From Phycisphaerae bacterium (lineage in GTDB: Bacteria > Planctomycetota > Phycisphaerae > SM23-33): DNA of 15,168 bases. Under the pieces are notes generated by a model. It was not told where the DNA came from. It worked only from the letters and a program-made list of their open reading frames with translations, and ran no database searches. Below, piece after piece: positions 1 to 5,631 of the stretch; positions within the stretch are counted from its first letter, which is position 1; every line of letters begins with the position of its first letter. Both the position numbers and the translations under genes were made by a program. The stretch is from the NCBI GenBank assembly GCA_022866005.1, contig JALHTV010000200.1:1-15168 (forward strand), given 5' to 3'.

Positions 1-1
1 T

Positions 2-391
2 GAGTTCGGCCCGGCGGTGCGCTTCATGCGCGACCCTACCCGCGGCGGGCTGGCGGCGGTGCTGGCAGAGATGGCCGCGGCCTCGGGCAAGGACCTTGAG
101 ATTGCCGAGAGCACCATCCCCGTCAACCGCACCGTCCAGGCGGCGGCCGAGATGCTGGGCCTGGACGTCCTGGCCGCGGCCAACGAGGGCAAGCTGGTCG
201 CCGTCGTCGCCGCCGAGGCGGCCGACAAGGCCGTCGCGATCCTGGCCAAGCACCCCATCGCCCGACGGGCGGCCGCCATCGGCACGGTGGGGGCCCCCAG
301 CGACAATCCACGGGTGGAGATGACGACGGCCGTGGGGGGCCGGCGCGTGGTGCAGATGCCCTACGGGGAGGAGCTGCCGCGGATCTGCTGA
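2..391 (+). CDS. hypE: Hydrogenase maturation protein HypE, C-terminal part (5' end outside window)
   Basis: HypE, with HypF, makes the cyanide ligands of the NiFe-hydrogenase iron: it dehydrates a carbamoyl group carried on its C-terminal cysteine to a thiocyanate. Only the last 129 residues are visible; the frame is open to the window edge, and the family is usually about 330-350 residues. The sequence shows the AIR-synthase-like C-terminal domain with MRDPTRGG near its start, IPV, LGLD and the conserved ANEGKLV segment, and it ends in LPRIC. The terminal Cys (codon 386-388) is the carbamoyl/thiocyanate carrier, so the working end of the protein is intact. It lies 105 bp upstream of the structural hydrogenase genes on the same strand, as expected for a hyp-hyd locus. 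AIR-synthase relatives (ThiL, PurM, SelD) lack the PRIC ending, so I am confident in HypE. Confidence 0.95.
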   Translation, partial: EFGPAVRFMRDPTRGGLAAVLAEMAAASGKDLEIAESTIPVNRTVQAAAEMLGLDVLAAANEGKLVAVVAAEAADKAVAILAKHPIARRAAAIGTVGAPSDNPRVEMTTAVGGRRVVQMPYGEELPRIC

Positions 392-496
392 TCGCGCAGA
401 AGGTACTGGAGAGTCAGCCGGCCGACATGATAGAGTGCACCACTCCCGCCCACCGGGCTGGAGGAGAGAGTCAGCACCGTACGGAAAGGGTCCTGG
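392..496 (+). other. hypE-hydB intergenic spacer with a short direct repeat
   Basis: This 105-bp spacer holds no gene. I see no convincing sigma-70 promoter, which fits co-transcription of hydB with hypE. A 10-nt direct repeat GAGAGTCAGC occurs at 409-418 and 466-475, 57 bp apart. A short hairpin (GAGTG 433-437 with CACTC 441-445, loop CAC) lies between the copies. The purine-rich AAAGGG at 485-490 serves hydB as ribosome binding site. The repeat could be an activator site, but that is speculation from spacing alone. Confidence 0.35.
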
Positions 497-1570
497 ATGC
501 TTCCGCAAATGCTAGCGAAGGGCAGGTTTCCCGAATTGGTAGCGTATCTGCTGCGCGACAGCCGCGTGATGGCGCCGGTGGACCACGGCAGCGGCCAGTT
601 CGCCTTCGGAGAGATCCGCTCCAAGGAGGACATCGCCCGGATTCGCATGGACTATGACATCACCATCCTGCCGCCCAAGAAGTACCTGCTGCCGGCTTAC
701 GAGACGCTGCTGGAGTTTGACGTCACCGATGCCCACAGCGGCAAGGCCGCGCTGACCGTCCGCTCGACGGTCCTGCTGGGCGTGCACGTCTACGACCTGC
801 ACGGCATCGCGACGGCGGATGCCTTCTTCAGCCTGGATCCCAAGGACGTGCACTACCTGTCCAAGCGGGCGGCCACGCGGCTGATCGGGCTGAACGTCCA
901 GGCCCCGGCCAACGAGCAGCAGTTCCAGGCTGACATGAACACGCTGGAGGCGCCTGAAGGCGGGTTTGACCTGTTCATGACCGACCTGGGCGACCGCTAC
1001 TTCGTGGAGGTCGGGAGCGACGCCGGCTCCAAGCTGCTTCACGCGAGCAGCCTGTTCGCCCCCGCCGGTCCGATGGACCACAAGGCCAAGCAGGCCTACG
1101 ACAGGGTCAAGGCCGGCAACTTCCACAAGAAGCTTCCCTACGACACCAAGTATCTGCCGGAGCTGCTGAACGCCAGCTACGACTCGCTGCTGTGGGAGGC
1201 GATCGCGCGGCGGTGCTACAGTTGCGGCAGCTGCACCAACGTCTGCCCGACGTGCTTCTGCTTCGACGTGCAGGACAAGCTCAACCTGGACGTCACGCAC
1301 GGGGTCCGCCGGCGGCAGTGGGATTCCTGCCAGCTCAAGGTCTTCGCGGAGGTCGCGACCGGCGAGAACTTCCGCGAGCACCGCGCCAGCCGCACCCGCC
1401 ACCGCATGTTCCGCAAAGGCAAGTACGTCGTGGAGCGGACGGGGCGCACCGGGTGCGTGGGCTGCGGGCGGTGCATCCGCCACTGCGTAGCCAACATCTC
1501 CATCCTGGAGGCCTTCCAGCAGATCGCCGGGGAGGCCGCCGAAGTCGGCGCCAGTGAGAGCAGGAAATAG
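497..1570 (+). CDS. hydB: Group 3b hydrogenase Fe-S subunit beta (HydB)
   Basis: This 357-residue cytosolic electron-transfer subunit belongs to the NAD(P)-linked NiFe (sulf)hydrogenase. The N-terminal two thirds is the family-specific region without known catalytic residues. The C-terminal third carries two [4Fe-4S] sites: CYSCGSCTNVCPTCFC with Cys 240, 243, 246, 250 plus 253 and 255, and CVGCGRCIRHC with Cys 320, 323, 326 and 330. The CPTCFCFDV context is typical of HydB of archaeal sulfhydrogenase and of anaerobic sulfite reductase subunit A, a close relative. The hydG, hydD and hydA genes directly downstream decide in favour of hydrogenase. The ATG follows AAAGGG by 6 nt. The gene ends 10 nt before the hydG start, so translation of the two is probably coupled. 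It should pass electrons between HydD and the flavin of HydG. Confidence 0.93.
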   Translation: MLPQMLAKGRFPELVAYLLRDSRVMAPVDHGSGQFAFGEIRSKEDIARIRMDYDITILPPKKYLLPAYETLLEFDVTDAHSGKAALTVRSTVLLGVHVYDLHGIATADAFFSLDPKDVHYLSKRAATRLIGLNVQAPANEQQFQADMNTLEAPEGGFDLFMTDLGDRYFVEVGSDAGSKLLHASSLFAPAGPMDHKAKQAYDRVKAGNFHKKLPYDTKYLPELLNASYDSLLWEAIARRCYSCGSCTNVCPTCFCFDVQDKLNLDVTHGVRRRQWDSCQLKVFAEVATGENFREHRASRTRHRMFRKGKYVVERTGRTGCVGCGRCIRHCVANISILEAFQQIAGEAAEVGASESRK

Positions 1571-1580
1571 CGAGGACCCC

Positions 1581-2435
1581 ATGACCGATCACCCGAGCCT
1601 CTCCGCGATGTCGTCGACGGTGCCCTATATCCCTCGCGTGGCCCGCGTGGCCGACGCCAAGAAGTTTACCGAGAAGGAGGCCTGGCTGCGGGTGGAGCTT
1701 GAGGACGGTGCCGGCATCGAGTACAAGCCAGGCCAGTTCGTGGAGGTCGGCATCTACGGCAAGGGCGAGGCGCCCATCTCCATCTGCTCCGGCCCGGGGC
1801 GGCGGCACGATCTGGAGATGTGCGTCCGGGCTGTCGGCGACGTGACCGGGGCCATCCACCGGCTGGCCAAAGGCGACAGCCTGACCCTCCGCGGGCCGTT
1901 CGGCAACGGCTTCGACATGGAGGAGGTCGCCGGCATGGACCTGCTGTTCGTGGCCGGAGGGCTGGGGCTGGTGCCGTGCCGCAGCTTCATCGAGGCCGCG
2001 CTGGACCAGCGCAGCAAGTTCAACCGCGTGACCATCCTGTACGGCGCTCGCACGCCCGGGGACCTGCTGTTCCGCGACGACTTGGACGCCTGGGCGAAGC
2101 GCGACGACTGCGAGTTCATGGTCACCGTCGATCGCGGCACCGACACCTGGAAGGGCAACACGGGCGTGATTACCACGCTGTTCCGCAAGATCGCCAAGGT
2201 CGATCCGGGCCGGACGGTGGCGTTCATCATCGGCCCGCCGGTGATGTTCAAGTTCGCGGTGCTGGAGTCGCTGGCGATGGGCCTGCGCAAGACGCACATC
2301 TACTGCTCGCTGGAGCGGCGGATGAAGTGCGGCCTGGGCAAGTGCGGACACTGCCAGATCCGCGATGTCTACGTCTGCCAGGAAGGACCGATCTTCAGCT
2401 ACGCCGAGGTGATGAGGCTGCGAGAAGGCATCTGA
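1581..2435 (+). CDS. hydG: Group 3b hydrogenase FAD/NAD(P)-binding subunit gamma (HydG)
   Basis: This diaphorase subunit of 284 residues exchanges electrons between NADP(H) or NAD(H) and the hydrogenase clusters. It has a ferredoxin-reductase fold: an FAD-binding barrel with PISICS at 65-70 and the T89-G90-A91 turn, then a nucleotide-binding domain starting at VAGGLGLVP (124-132). A C-terminal [2Fe-2S] site of dihydroorotate dehydrogenase PyrK type has Cys 250, 255, 258 and 266 (KCGLGKCGHC...VCQEGP). The frame also has an upstream GTG at 1554 inside hydB. I chose the ATG at 1581 because GAGGA lies just upstream and the extra nine residues look unstructured. PyrK or sulfite reductase AsrB are the alternatives, but neighbours on both sides are hydrogenase subunits. 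Confidence 0.93.
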   Translation: MTDHPSLSAMSSTVPYIPRVARVADAKKFTEKEAWLRVELEDGAGIEYKPGQFVEVGIYGKGEAPISICSGPGRRHDLEMCVRAVGDVTGAIHRLAKGDSLTLRGPFGNGFDMEEVAGMDLLFVAGGLGLVPCRSFIEAALDQRSKFNRVTILYGARTPGDLLFRDDLDAWAKRDDCEFMVTVDRGTDTWKGNTGVITTLFRKIAKVDPGRTVAFIIGPPVMFKFAVLESLAMGLRKTHIYCSLERRMKCGLGKCGHCQIRDVYVCQEGPIFSYAEVMRLREGI

Positions 2436-2475
2436 CCGGCCGCCAGGGCGCGGGCCGAACCGGAGAGTGGATCCG

Positions 2476-3222
2476 ATGGCCAAGAGACCCAGGATCTCGT
2501 TCCACGACTTTACGAGCTGCGAAGGCTGCCAGCTCCAGGTGCTCAACTGCGAGGACGAGCTGCTGGACGTCCTCGCCGCGGTGGACATCGTCCAGTTCCG
2601 CGAGGCGATCGACGACCGGAACGACGACTACGACATCGCCTTCATCGAGGGCGCCTTCAGCCGCGAGAGCGACCGGGCGCGCCTAGAGGCCATCCGCCGC
2701 AACGCCAAGATCGTCGTGGCCTTGGGGGCCTGCGCGACCACCGGCGGCCTGAACGTGCTCAAGAACTACCGCGGCGTGGAGAAGGCCATGAAGACGGTCT
2801 ATGGCGAGCACGCCCGCTGGTACGAGACCTGCCCCGTCCAGCCCATCGACGCGGTGATCAAGGTGGACTACAAGATCCACGGCTGCCCGATCCCTCAGGG
2901 GGAATTCCTGGAAGTCGTGAAGAGCCTGCTCGCCGGGCGCAAGCCGCAGATCCCCGACTACCCCGTCTGCGTGGAGTGCAAGCTGCGCGAGAACGTCTGC
3001 CTGTACCACAAGGGCCAGTACTGCATGGGCGTGGTCGCCCGCGCCGGCTGCACGGCCTGGTGTCCCAGCTACGGTGGACGGTGCTACGCCTGCCGCGGCC
3101 TGGTGAGCGATCCCAACAACAAGGGCGCCAAGGACGTGCTGGAAGAGTTCGGGCTGACGCTGGAAAAAGTGCTGGACGAATTCCGCCTGTTCAACGGCGT
3201 CTACGACGTGGCGAAGGAATGA
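2476..3222 (+). CDS. hydD: NiFe hydrogenase small subunit, group 3b (HydD)
   Basis: This subunit of 248 residues carries the electron-relay clusters next to the NiFe site. The proximal [4Fe-4S] ligands are visible: CEGC (Cys 15 and 18), GACATTGG (Cys 86) and HGCPIP (Cys 137). After about residue 160 come eight further cysteines (165, 168, 175, 183, 192, 196, 203, 206), enough for two more [4Fe-4S] clusters, as in group 3b delta subunits. There is no twin-arginine signal peptide, so the enzyme should be cytosolic, unlike group 1 uptake hydrogenases. The ATG at 2476 is preferred over the in-frame GTG at 2467, because GGAG at 2462-2465 is correctly spaced only for the ATG. It lies 40 nt after hydG and 37 nt before hydA. 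Confidence 0.94.
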   Translation: MAKRPRISFHDFTSCEGCQLQVLNCEDELLDVLAAVDIVQFREAIDDRNDDYDIAFIEGAFSRESDRARLEAIRRNAKIVVALGACATTGGLNVLKNYRGVEKAMKTVYGEHARWYETCPVQPIDAVIKVDYKIHGCPIPQGEFLEVVKSLLAGRKPQIPDYPVCVECKLRENVCLYHKGQYCMGVVARAGCTAWCPSYGGRCYACRGLVSDPNNKGAKDVLEEFGLTLEKVLDEFRLFNGVYDVAKE

Positions 3223-3259
3223 GCTGAGCTAGACAGAGAGCGATACCCGGGAGTTCATC

Positions 3260-4564
3260 ATGGGAAAGTCGTTGGATATTCACGTGCATCATCTGACGCG
3301 GGTCGAGGGCCACGGGGACATCGTCGTGCGGGCCTCCGACGGTGAGGTCACCCAGTGCCTCCTAAAGATCGTCGAGACGCCGCGCGTCTTTGAGAGCATG
3401 ATCGAGGGGCTCTCCTGGCGCGATACGTCGCTGCTGACCTGCCGCATCTGCGGCATCTGCTCGGTGGGGCACACCACGGCCAGCATCCAGGCCACCGACG
3501 ACGCCTTTGGCACCAAGCTGACGCCCGAAGTGCTGGCGATGCGCAAGCTGATGCTCATGGCCGAGGAGATTCAAAGCCACGTCCTGCACGTGTACTTCCT
3601 GGCTGCCCCGGACGCGTTCGCCGCCCCCAGTGTGATCCCCCTGGCCGCCAGCCACCCGGAGATCGTCAAGCGCGCCCTGCGGCTCAAGAAGCTGGGCAAC
3701 GTCATCAGCGACAATCTCTGCGGGCGGCACGTGCACCCGATCTCGCTGGTGCCGGGCGGGTTCACGTACGTCCCGCCGCGCAGCGCGCTGCTGAAGATCA
3801 AGGAGTACGTCGAGTCACTGAACGCCGACGTCGACGCCACCGTGGACACCGTCGCCTCCATCGCCGGCAAGTTCCCCACCTTCGAGCGCGAGCGCGAGGA
3901 CCTCTCGCTGACGCGCGACGACGAGTACGCCTTCTACGACGGGCGGCTCAAGAGCTCGGTCGCGGGCGTGATCGACGTGCACGATTACGAGCAGTTCATC
4001 CACGAGAAGTGCGTCGAGCACTCCACCAGCAAGCACGTCTACAACACCGGCGAGTCGCTGGCGGTGGGGGCCCTGTCGCGGTTCAACAACAACCACGACA
4101 AGCTCAACGCCCGCGGCCAGGCGGCGGCCAAGGCGCTGGGATTGGCCGCCCCGTGCTACAACCCGTTCGCCAATAACTTCGCCCAGACCGTCGAAATCGC
4201 CCATTGCTACGATGAGGCCGTCACGCTGGTGGACCAACTGCTGGAGATGGACCTGTCGGAAGCGACGCTGGCGCCCAACGTCCGGCCCAGGGCGGGACGA
4301 GGCGTCGGCCTGACGGAAGTCCCCCGCGGGGTGCTGGTGCACGATTACACCTACGACGAGAATGGCATCTGCACCAAGGCCAACTGCATCATCCCCACCG
4401 GCATGAACCTGGGCAACATCGACCGCGACATGCAGAAGTACGTGCCCGAGGTCATCGCCAAGCGCACCCAGGACCAGATCGCTCACGACCTGGAGATGCT
4501 CGTGCGGGCGTACGATCCGTGCATCAGCTGCTCCGTGCACCTGCTGAAGGTGCGGTGGATCTGA
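3260..4564 (+). CDS. hydA: NiFe hydrogenase large (catalytic) subunit, group 3b (HydA)
   Basis: This 434-residue catalytic subunit holds the Ni-Fe(CN)2CO centre for reversible H2 oxidation and proton reduction. The N-terminal ligand motif is RICGICSVGH, with Cys 61 and Cys 64. The C-terminal motif is DPCISCSVH, with Cys 421, Cys 424 and His 427. RVEGHG at 14-19 is the conserved N-terminal signature. All four nickel ligands are present, so the enzyme should be active. Seven residues (LLKVRWI) follow His 427; in the family such a tail is removed by a dedicated endopeptidase after nickel insertion. No such protease gene is in the window. GGGAG at 3249-3253 lies 6 nt before the ATG. It is the last gene of the operon and faces infA. 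Confidence 0.96.
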   Translation: MGKSLDIHVHHLTRVEGHGDIVVRASDGEVTQCLLKIVETPRVFESMIEGLSWRDTSLLTCRICGICSVGHTTASIQATDDAFGTKLTPEVLAMRKLMLMAEEIQSHVLHVYFLAAPDAFAAPSVIPLAASHPEIVKRALRLKKLGNVISDNLCGRHVHPISLVPGGFTYVPPRSALLKIKEYVESLNADVDATVDTVASIAGKFPTFEREREDLSLTRDDEYAFYDGRLKSSVAGVIDVHDYEQFIHEKCVEHSTSKHVYNTGESLAVGALSRFNNNHDKLNARGQAAAKALGLAAPCYNPFANNFAQTVEIAHCYDEAVTLVDQLLEMDLSEATLAPNVRPRAGRGVGLTEVPRGVLVHDYTYDENGICTKANCIIPTGMNLGNIDRDMQKYVPEVIAKRTQDQIAHDLEMLVRAYDPCISCSVHLLKVRWI

Positions 4565-4699
4565 ATCGATTGCGGATTGCGGACCTGCCTGCCGGCAGGC
4601 AGGTTGAAGATTGCGGATTCTTCAATCGGCAATGAAAGCGGGGCGGGAAACAACATCCAGGTCCCCGATTTCCCCATTCCCACGGTCTTCCGGTGCCCT
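4565..4699. repeat. Convergent intergenic repeat: GATTGCGG units around a 22-bp palindrome
   Basis: This 135-bp gap between convergent hydA and infA holds no gene. GATTGCGGATT occurs at 4568-4578 and 4609-4619, and the first copy is part of a 7-bp tandem. Between them lies a perfect 22-bp palindrome at 4583-4604 (arm ACCTGCCTGCC and its complement). A second stem follows, TTGAAGA 4604-4610 with TCTTCAA 4619-4625. GATTGCGG strings and CCTGCC palindromes recur in intergenic DNA of many uncultured bacterial genomes, so I read this as a dispersed repeat. It could also end transcription from both sides, although no T-tract follows either stem. Confidence 0.6.
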
Positions 4700-4717
4700 C
4701 TATCGTTGGCGGAAGAC
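4685..4717 (-). terminator. Possible stem-loop at the end of infA
   Basis: An 8-bp perfect inverted repeat (GTCTTCCG at 4685-4692, CGGAAGAC at 4710-4717) with a 17-nt loop straddles the infA stop codon at 4700-4702. Read leftward, no T-run follows, so it does not fit a classical intrinsic terminator. It may protect the mRNA 3' end or help termination together with the palindrome further on. Confidence 0.3.
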
Positions 4718-4927
4718 AATCCGGCCCTTGCTCAGATCATAGGGGCTGAGCTGCACCAGCACCGTGTCGCCGGGGGTGATGCGGATGTAGTTGCGCCGCA
4801 TCTTGCCGGAGATGTGCCCGATGATCTGGTGGGTGGTCTCGCCCAGGGTGAACTCCAGGCGGAACATGGCGTTCGGCAGCGCCGCCTTCACCACGGCCTC
4901 GACCTCGATGGCATCACCCTTGGGCAT
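4700..4927 (-). CDS. infA: Translation initiation factor IF-1
   Basis: IF-1 binds the 30S A site during initiation and promotes IF-2/IF-3 function. The 75-residue protein is a single S1-type OB fold with the family signatures IEVEAVV, LPNAMFR, HISGKMRRNYIRI, PGD and LSPYDLSKGRIVFR. It is three residues longer than the usual 72, because of extra residues in the strand before HISGK (FTLGETTHQIIG in place of a shorter ELENGH-type segment). The frame is open further upstream, but the ATG at 4927 fits the family length and has GGAAGGA a few bases before it. It stands alone, facing hydA, and has its own promoter. Confidence 0.97.
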   Translation of the reverse strand: MPKGDAIEVEAVVKAALPNAMFRLEFTLGETTHQIIGHISGKMRRNYIRITPGDTVLVQLSPYDLSKGRIVFRQR

Positions 4928-4968
4928 AGCTGTCCTTCCCGCTGACTGGGGGCGGGCGTTAACCAGGC

Positions 4969-4997
4969 AATATACCAAGGCCCCGCCCGGGCGTCAA
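4969..4997 (-). promoter_or_regulatory. Sigma-70 promoter of infA
   Basis: Reading leftward, TTGACG (4992-4997) and TATATT (4969-4974) are separated by exactly 17 bp. Each box differs from consensus at one position. Transcription should start near 4962, giving a leader of about 35 nt. A 10-bp palindrome ATCGCGCGAT at 5001-5010 lies just upstream of the -35 box and could be a protein-binding site. Confidence 0.65.
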
Positions 4998-5051
4998 CGC
5001 ATCGCGCGATCATTTTCGCCCATGGATACTGTGTCTTTTTCCAAATGGTGT

Positions 5052-5079
5052 TTGACGGACCGCGCCGCATGAGTATGAT
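5052..5079 (+). promoter_or_regulatory. Sigma-70 promoter divergent from infA
   Basis: TTGACG (5052-5057) and TATGAT (5074-5079) are 16 bp apart, each one mismatch from consensus. The predicted start is near 5086, exactly where the structured leader begins. It would drive the small membrane protein and probably the methyltransferase gene behind it. Confidence 0.6.
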
Positions 5080-5085
5080 CAAAGT

Positions 5086-5199
5086 AGGCCGCTTTGCGGC
5101 CAGCGTGCGATAGCACGAAAGGGTGTGTCGGTCTTGGGGCCGGCGCAGGTATCCCCGATGGTCGGGCCGCCATCGGAAGACTCTGGGTGGAGATACCCT
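5086..5199 (+). promoter_or_regulatory. Structured 5' leader, riboswitch-like, unidentified family
   Basis: About 113 nt between the predicted transcription start and the start codon at 5200 fold into several perfect short helices. Hairpin 1 pairs 5087-5092 with 5096-5101. Hairpin 2 pairs 5104-5108 with 5113-5117 (loop GATA). Helix 3 pairs 5130-5135 with 5177-5182. Helix 4 pairs 5155-5161 with 5170-5176, directly abutting helix 3. An alternative helix pairs 5148-5153 with 5192-5197, next to the ribosome binding site (GGGTGGAG 5185-5192). That helix crosses helix 3, so the two are either exclusive or form a pseudoknot. I looked for signatures of glycine, c-di-GMP, SAM, fluoride, ZTP, guanidine and cobalamin RNAs, and of SRP RNA, and recognised none. 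The pairing is seen in the sequence; function is inference. Confidence 0.45.
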
Positions 5200-5550
5200 A
5201 TGCCGGACCCCAAGCCTCAGTCGGCCCCCTCCTCGCAAGCATCCAAGCAGGATCTTCCCAGCGGGTGCCTGGTGCGCCTGGGTTGGATGGCGTTTGGCAA
5301 TGTGGCGATGCTGGCCTTCGCCATCACCATTCGCCATCACCGCGAGAGCTTCCTTTCCTGGGCGGACGCGGCCTTTGTCGCCCTGATCCCGGCGATACTT
5401 GCCCTGCGATACGTTGATATCCGTTATTTCGACGGCCGCACGGCCTCCGGCAAGGCGGCCACGATGGTTCATTGGCGCCGCTATGCGGCGATTCTTACCG
5501 CCGTTGCCGCAACCCTGTGGGCCTTGGCCCACGCGCTCGCCTACCTCTAG
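5200..5550 (+). CDS. Small predicted three-helix membrane protein, unknown function
   Basis: I do not recognise this 116-residue protein. A polar, Pro/Ser/Gln-rich N-terminus of about 25 residues is followed by three hydrophobic stretches: around LGWMAFGNVAMLAFAITI, AAFVALIPAILAL and YAAILTAVAATLWALAHAL. Between the second and third lies a basic and aromatic loop (RYVDIRYFDGRTASGKAA...HWRR). It therefore looks like a small inner-membrane protein without catalytic motifs. The frame extends upstream to 5125, but I chose the ATG at 5200: GGGTGGAG lies 7 nt before it, and the extra upstream codons would fall in the structured leader. The methyltransferase gene starts 81 nt later on the same strand, so the two may be co-transcribed. 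Confidence 0.65.
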   Translation: MPDPKPQSAPSSQASKQDLPSGCLVRLGWMAFGNVAMLAFAITIRHHRESFLSWADAAFVALIPAILALRYVDIRYFDGRTASGKAATMVHWRRYAAILTAVAATLWALAHALAYL

Positions 5551-5631
5551 CGGAACGAATGGGCTCCATCACAGTGCCCTTCTGATAGGACACTCCGTGC
5601 TTGCTGCGCCTTATGCAGAAGGAGAGTTGCC

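Noticed and set aside
512..1582. Long open frame on the minus strand opposite hydB
   Set aside because: It is a low-complexity, Val/Leu/Gln/Arg-rich antisense translation with no motifs; hydB on the plus strand has all its Fe-S ligands.
1335..2588. Minus-strand frame of 417 codons across hydB-hydG-hydD
   Set aside because: It spans three real genes in antisense and has Arg/Pro/Gly-rich composition typical of shadow frames in GC-rich DNA.
1820..2686. Plus-strand frame overlapping hydG and hydD
   Set aside because: Arg/Gly/Pro-rich out-of-frame translation of two well-supported genes.
5086..5199. Assignment of the structured leader to a named riboswitch, HDV-like or hammerhead ribozyme
   Set aside because: The conserved cores of the classes I know are absent; only pairing can be supported.
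5573..5594. Imperfect hairpin between the membrane protein and methyltransferase genes as a terminator
   Set aside because: The stem has a mismatch and no T-tract, and the genes look co-transcribed.
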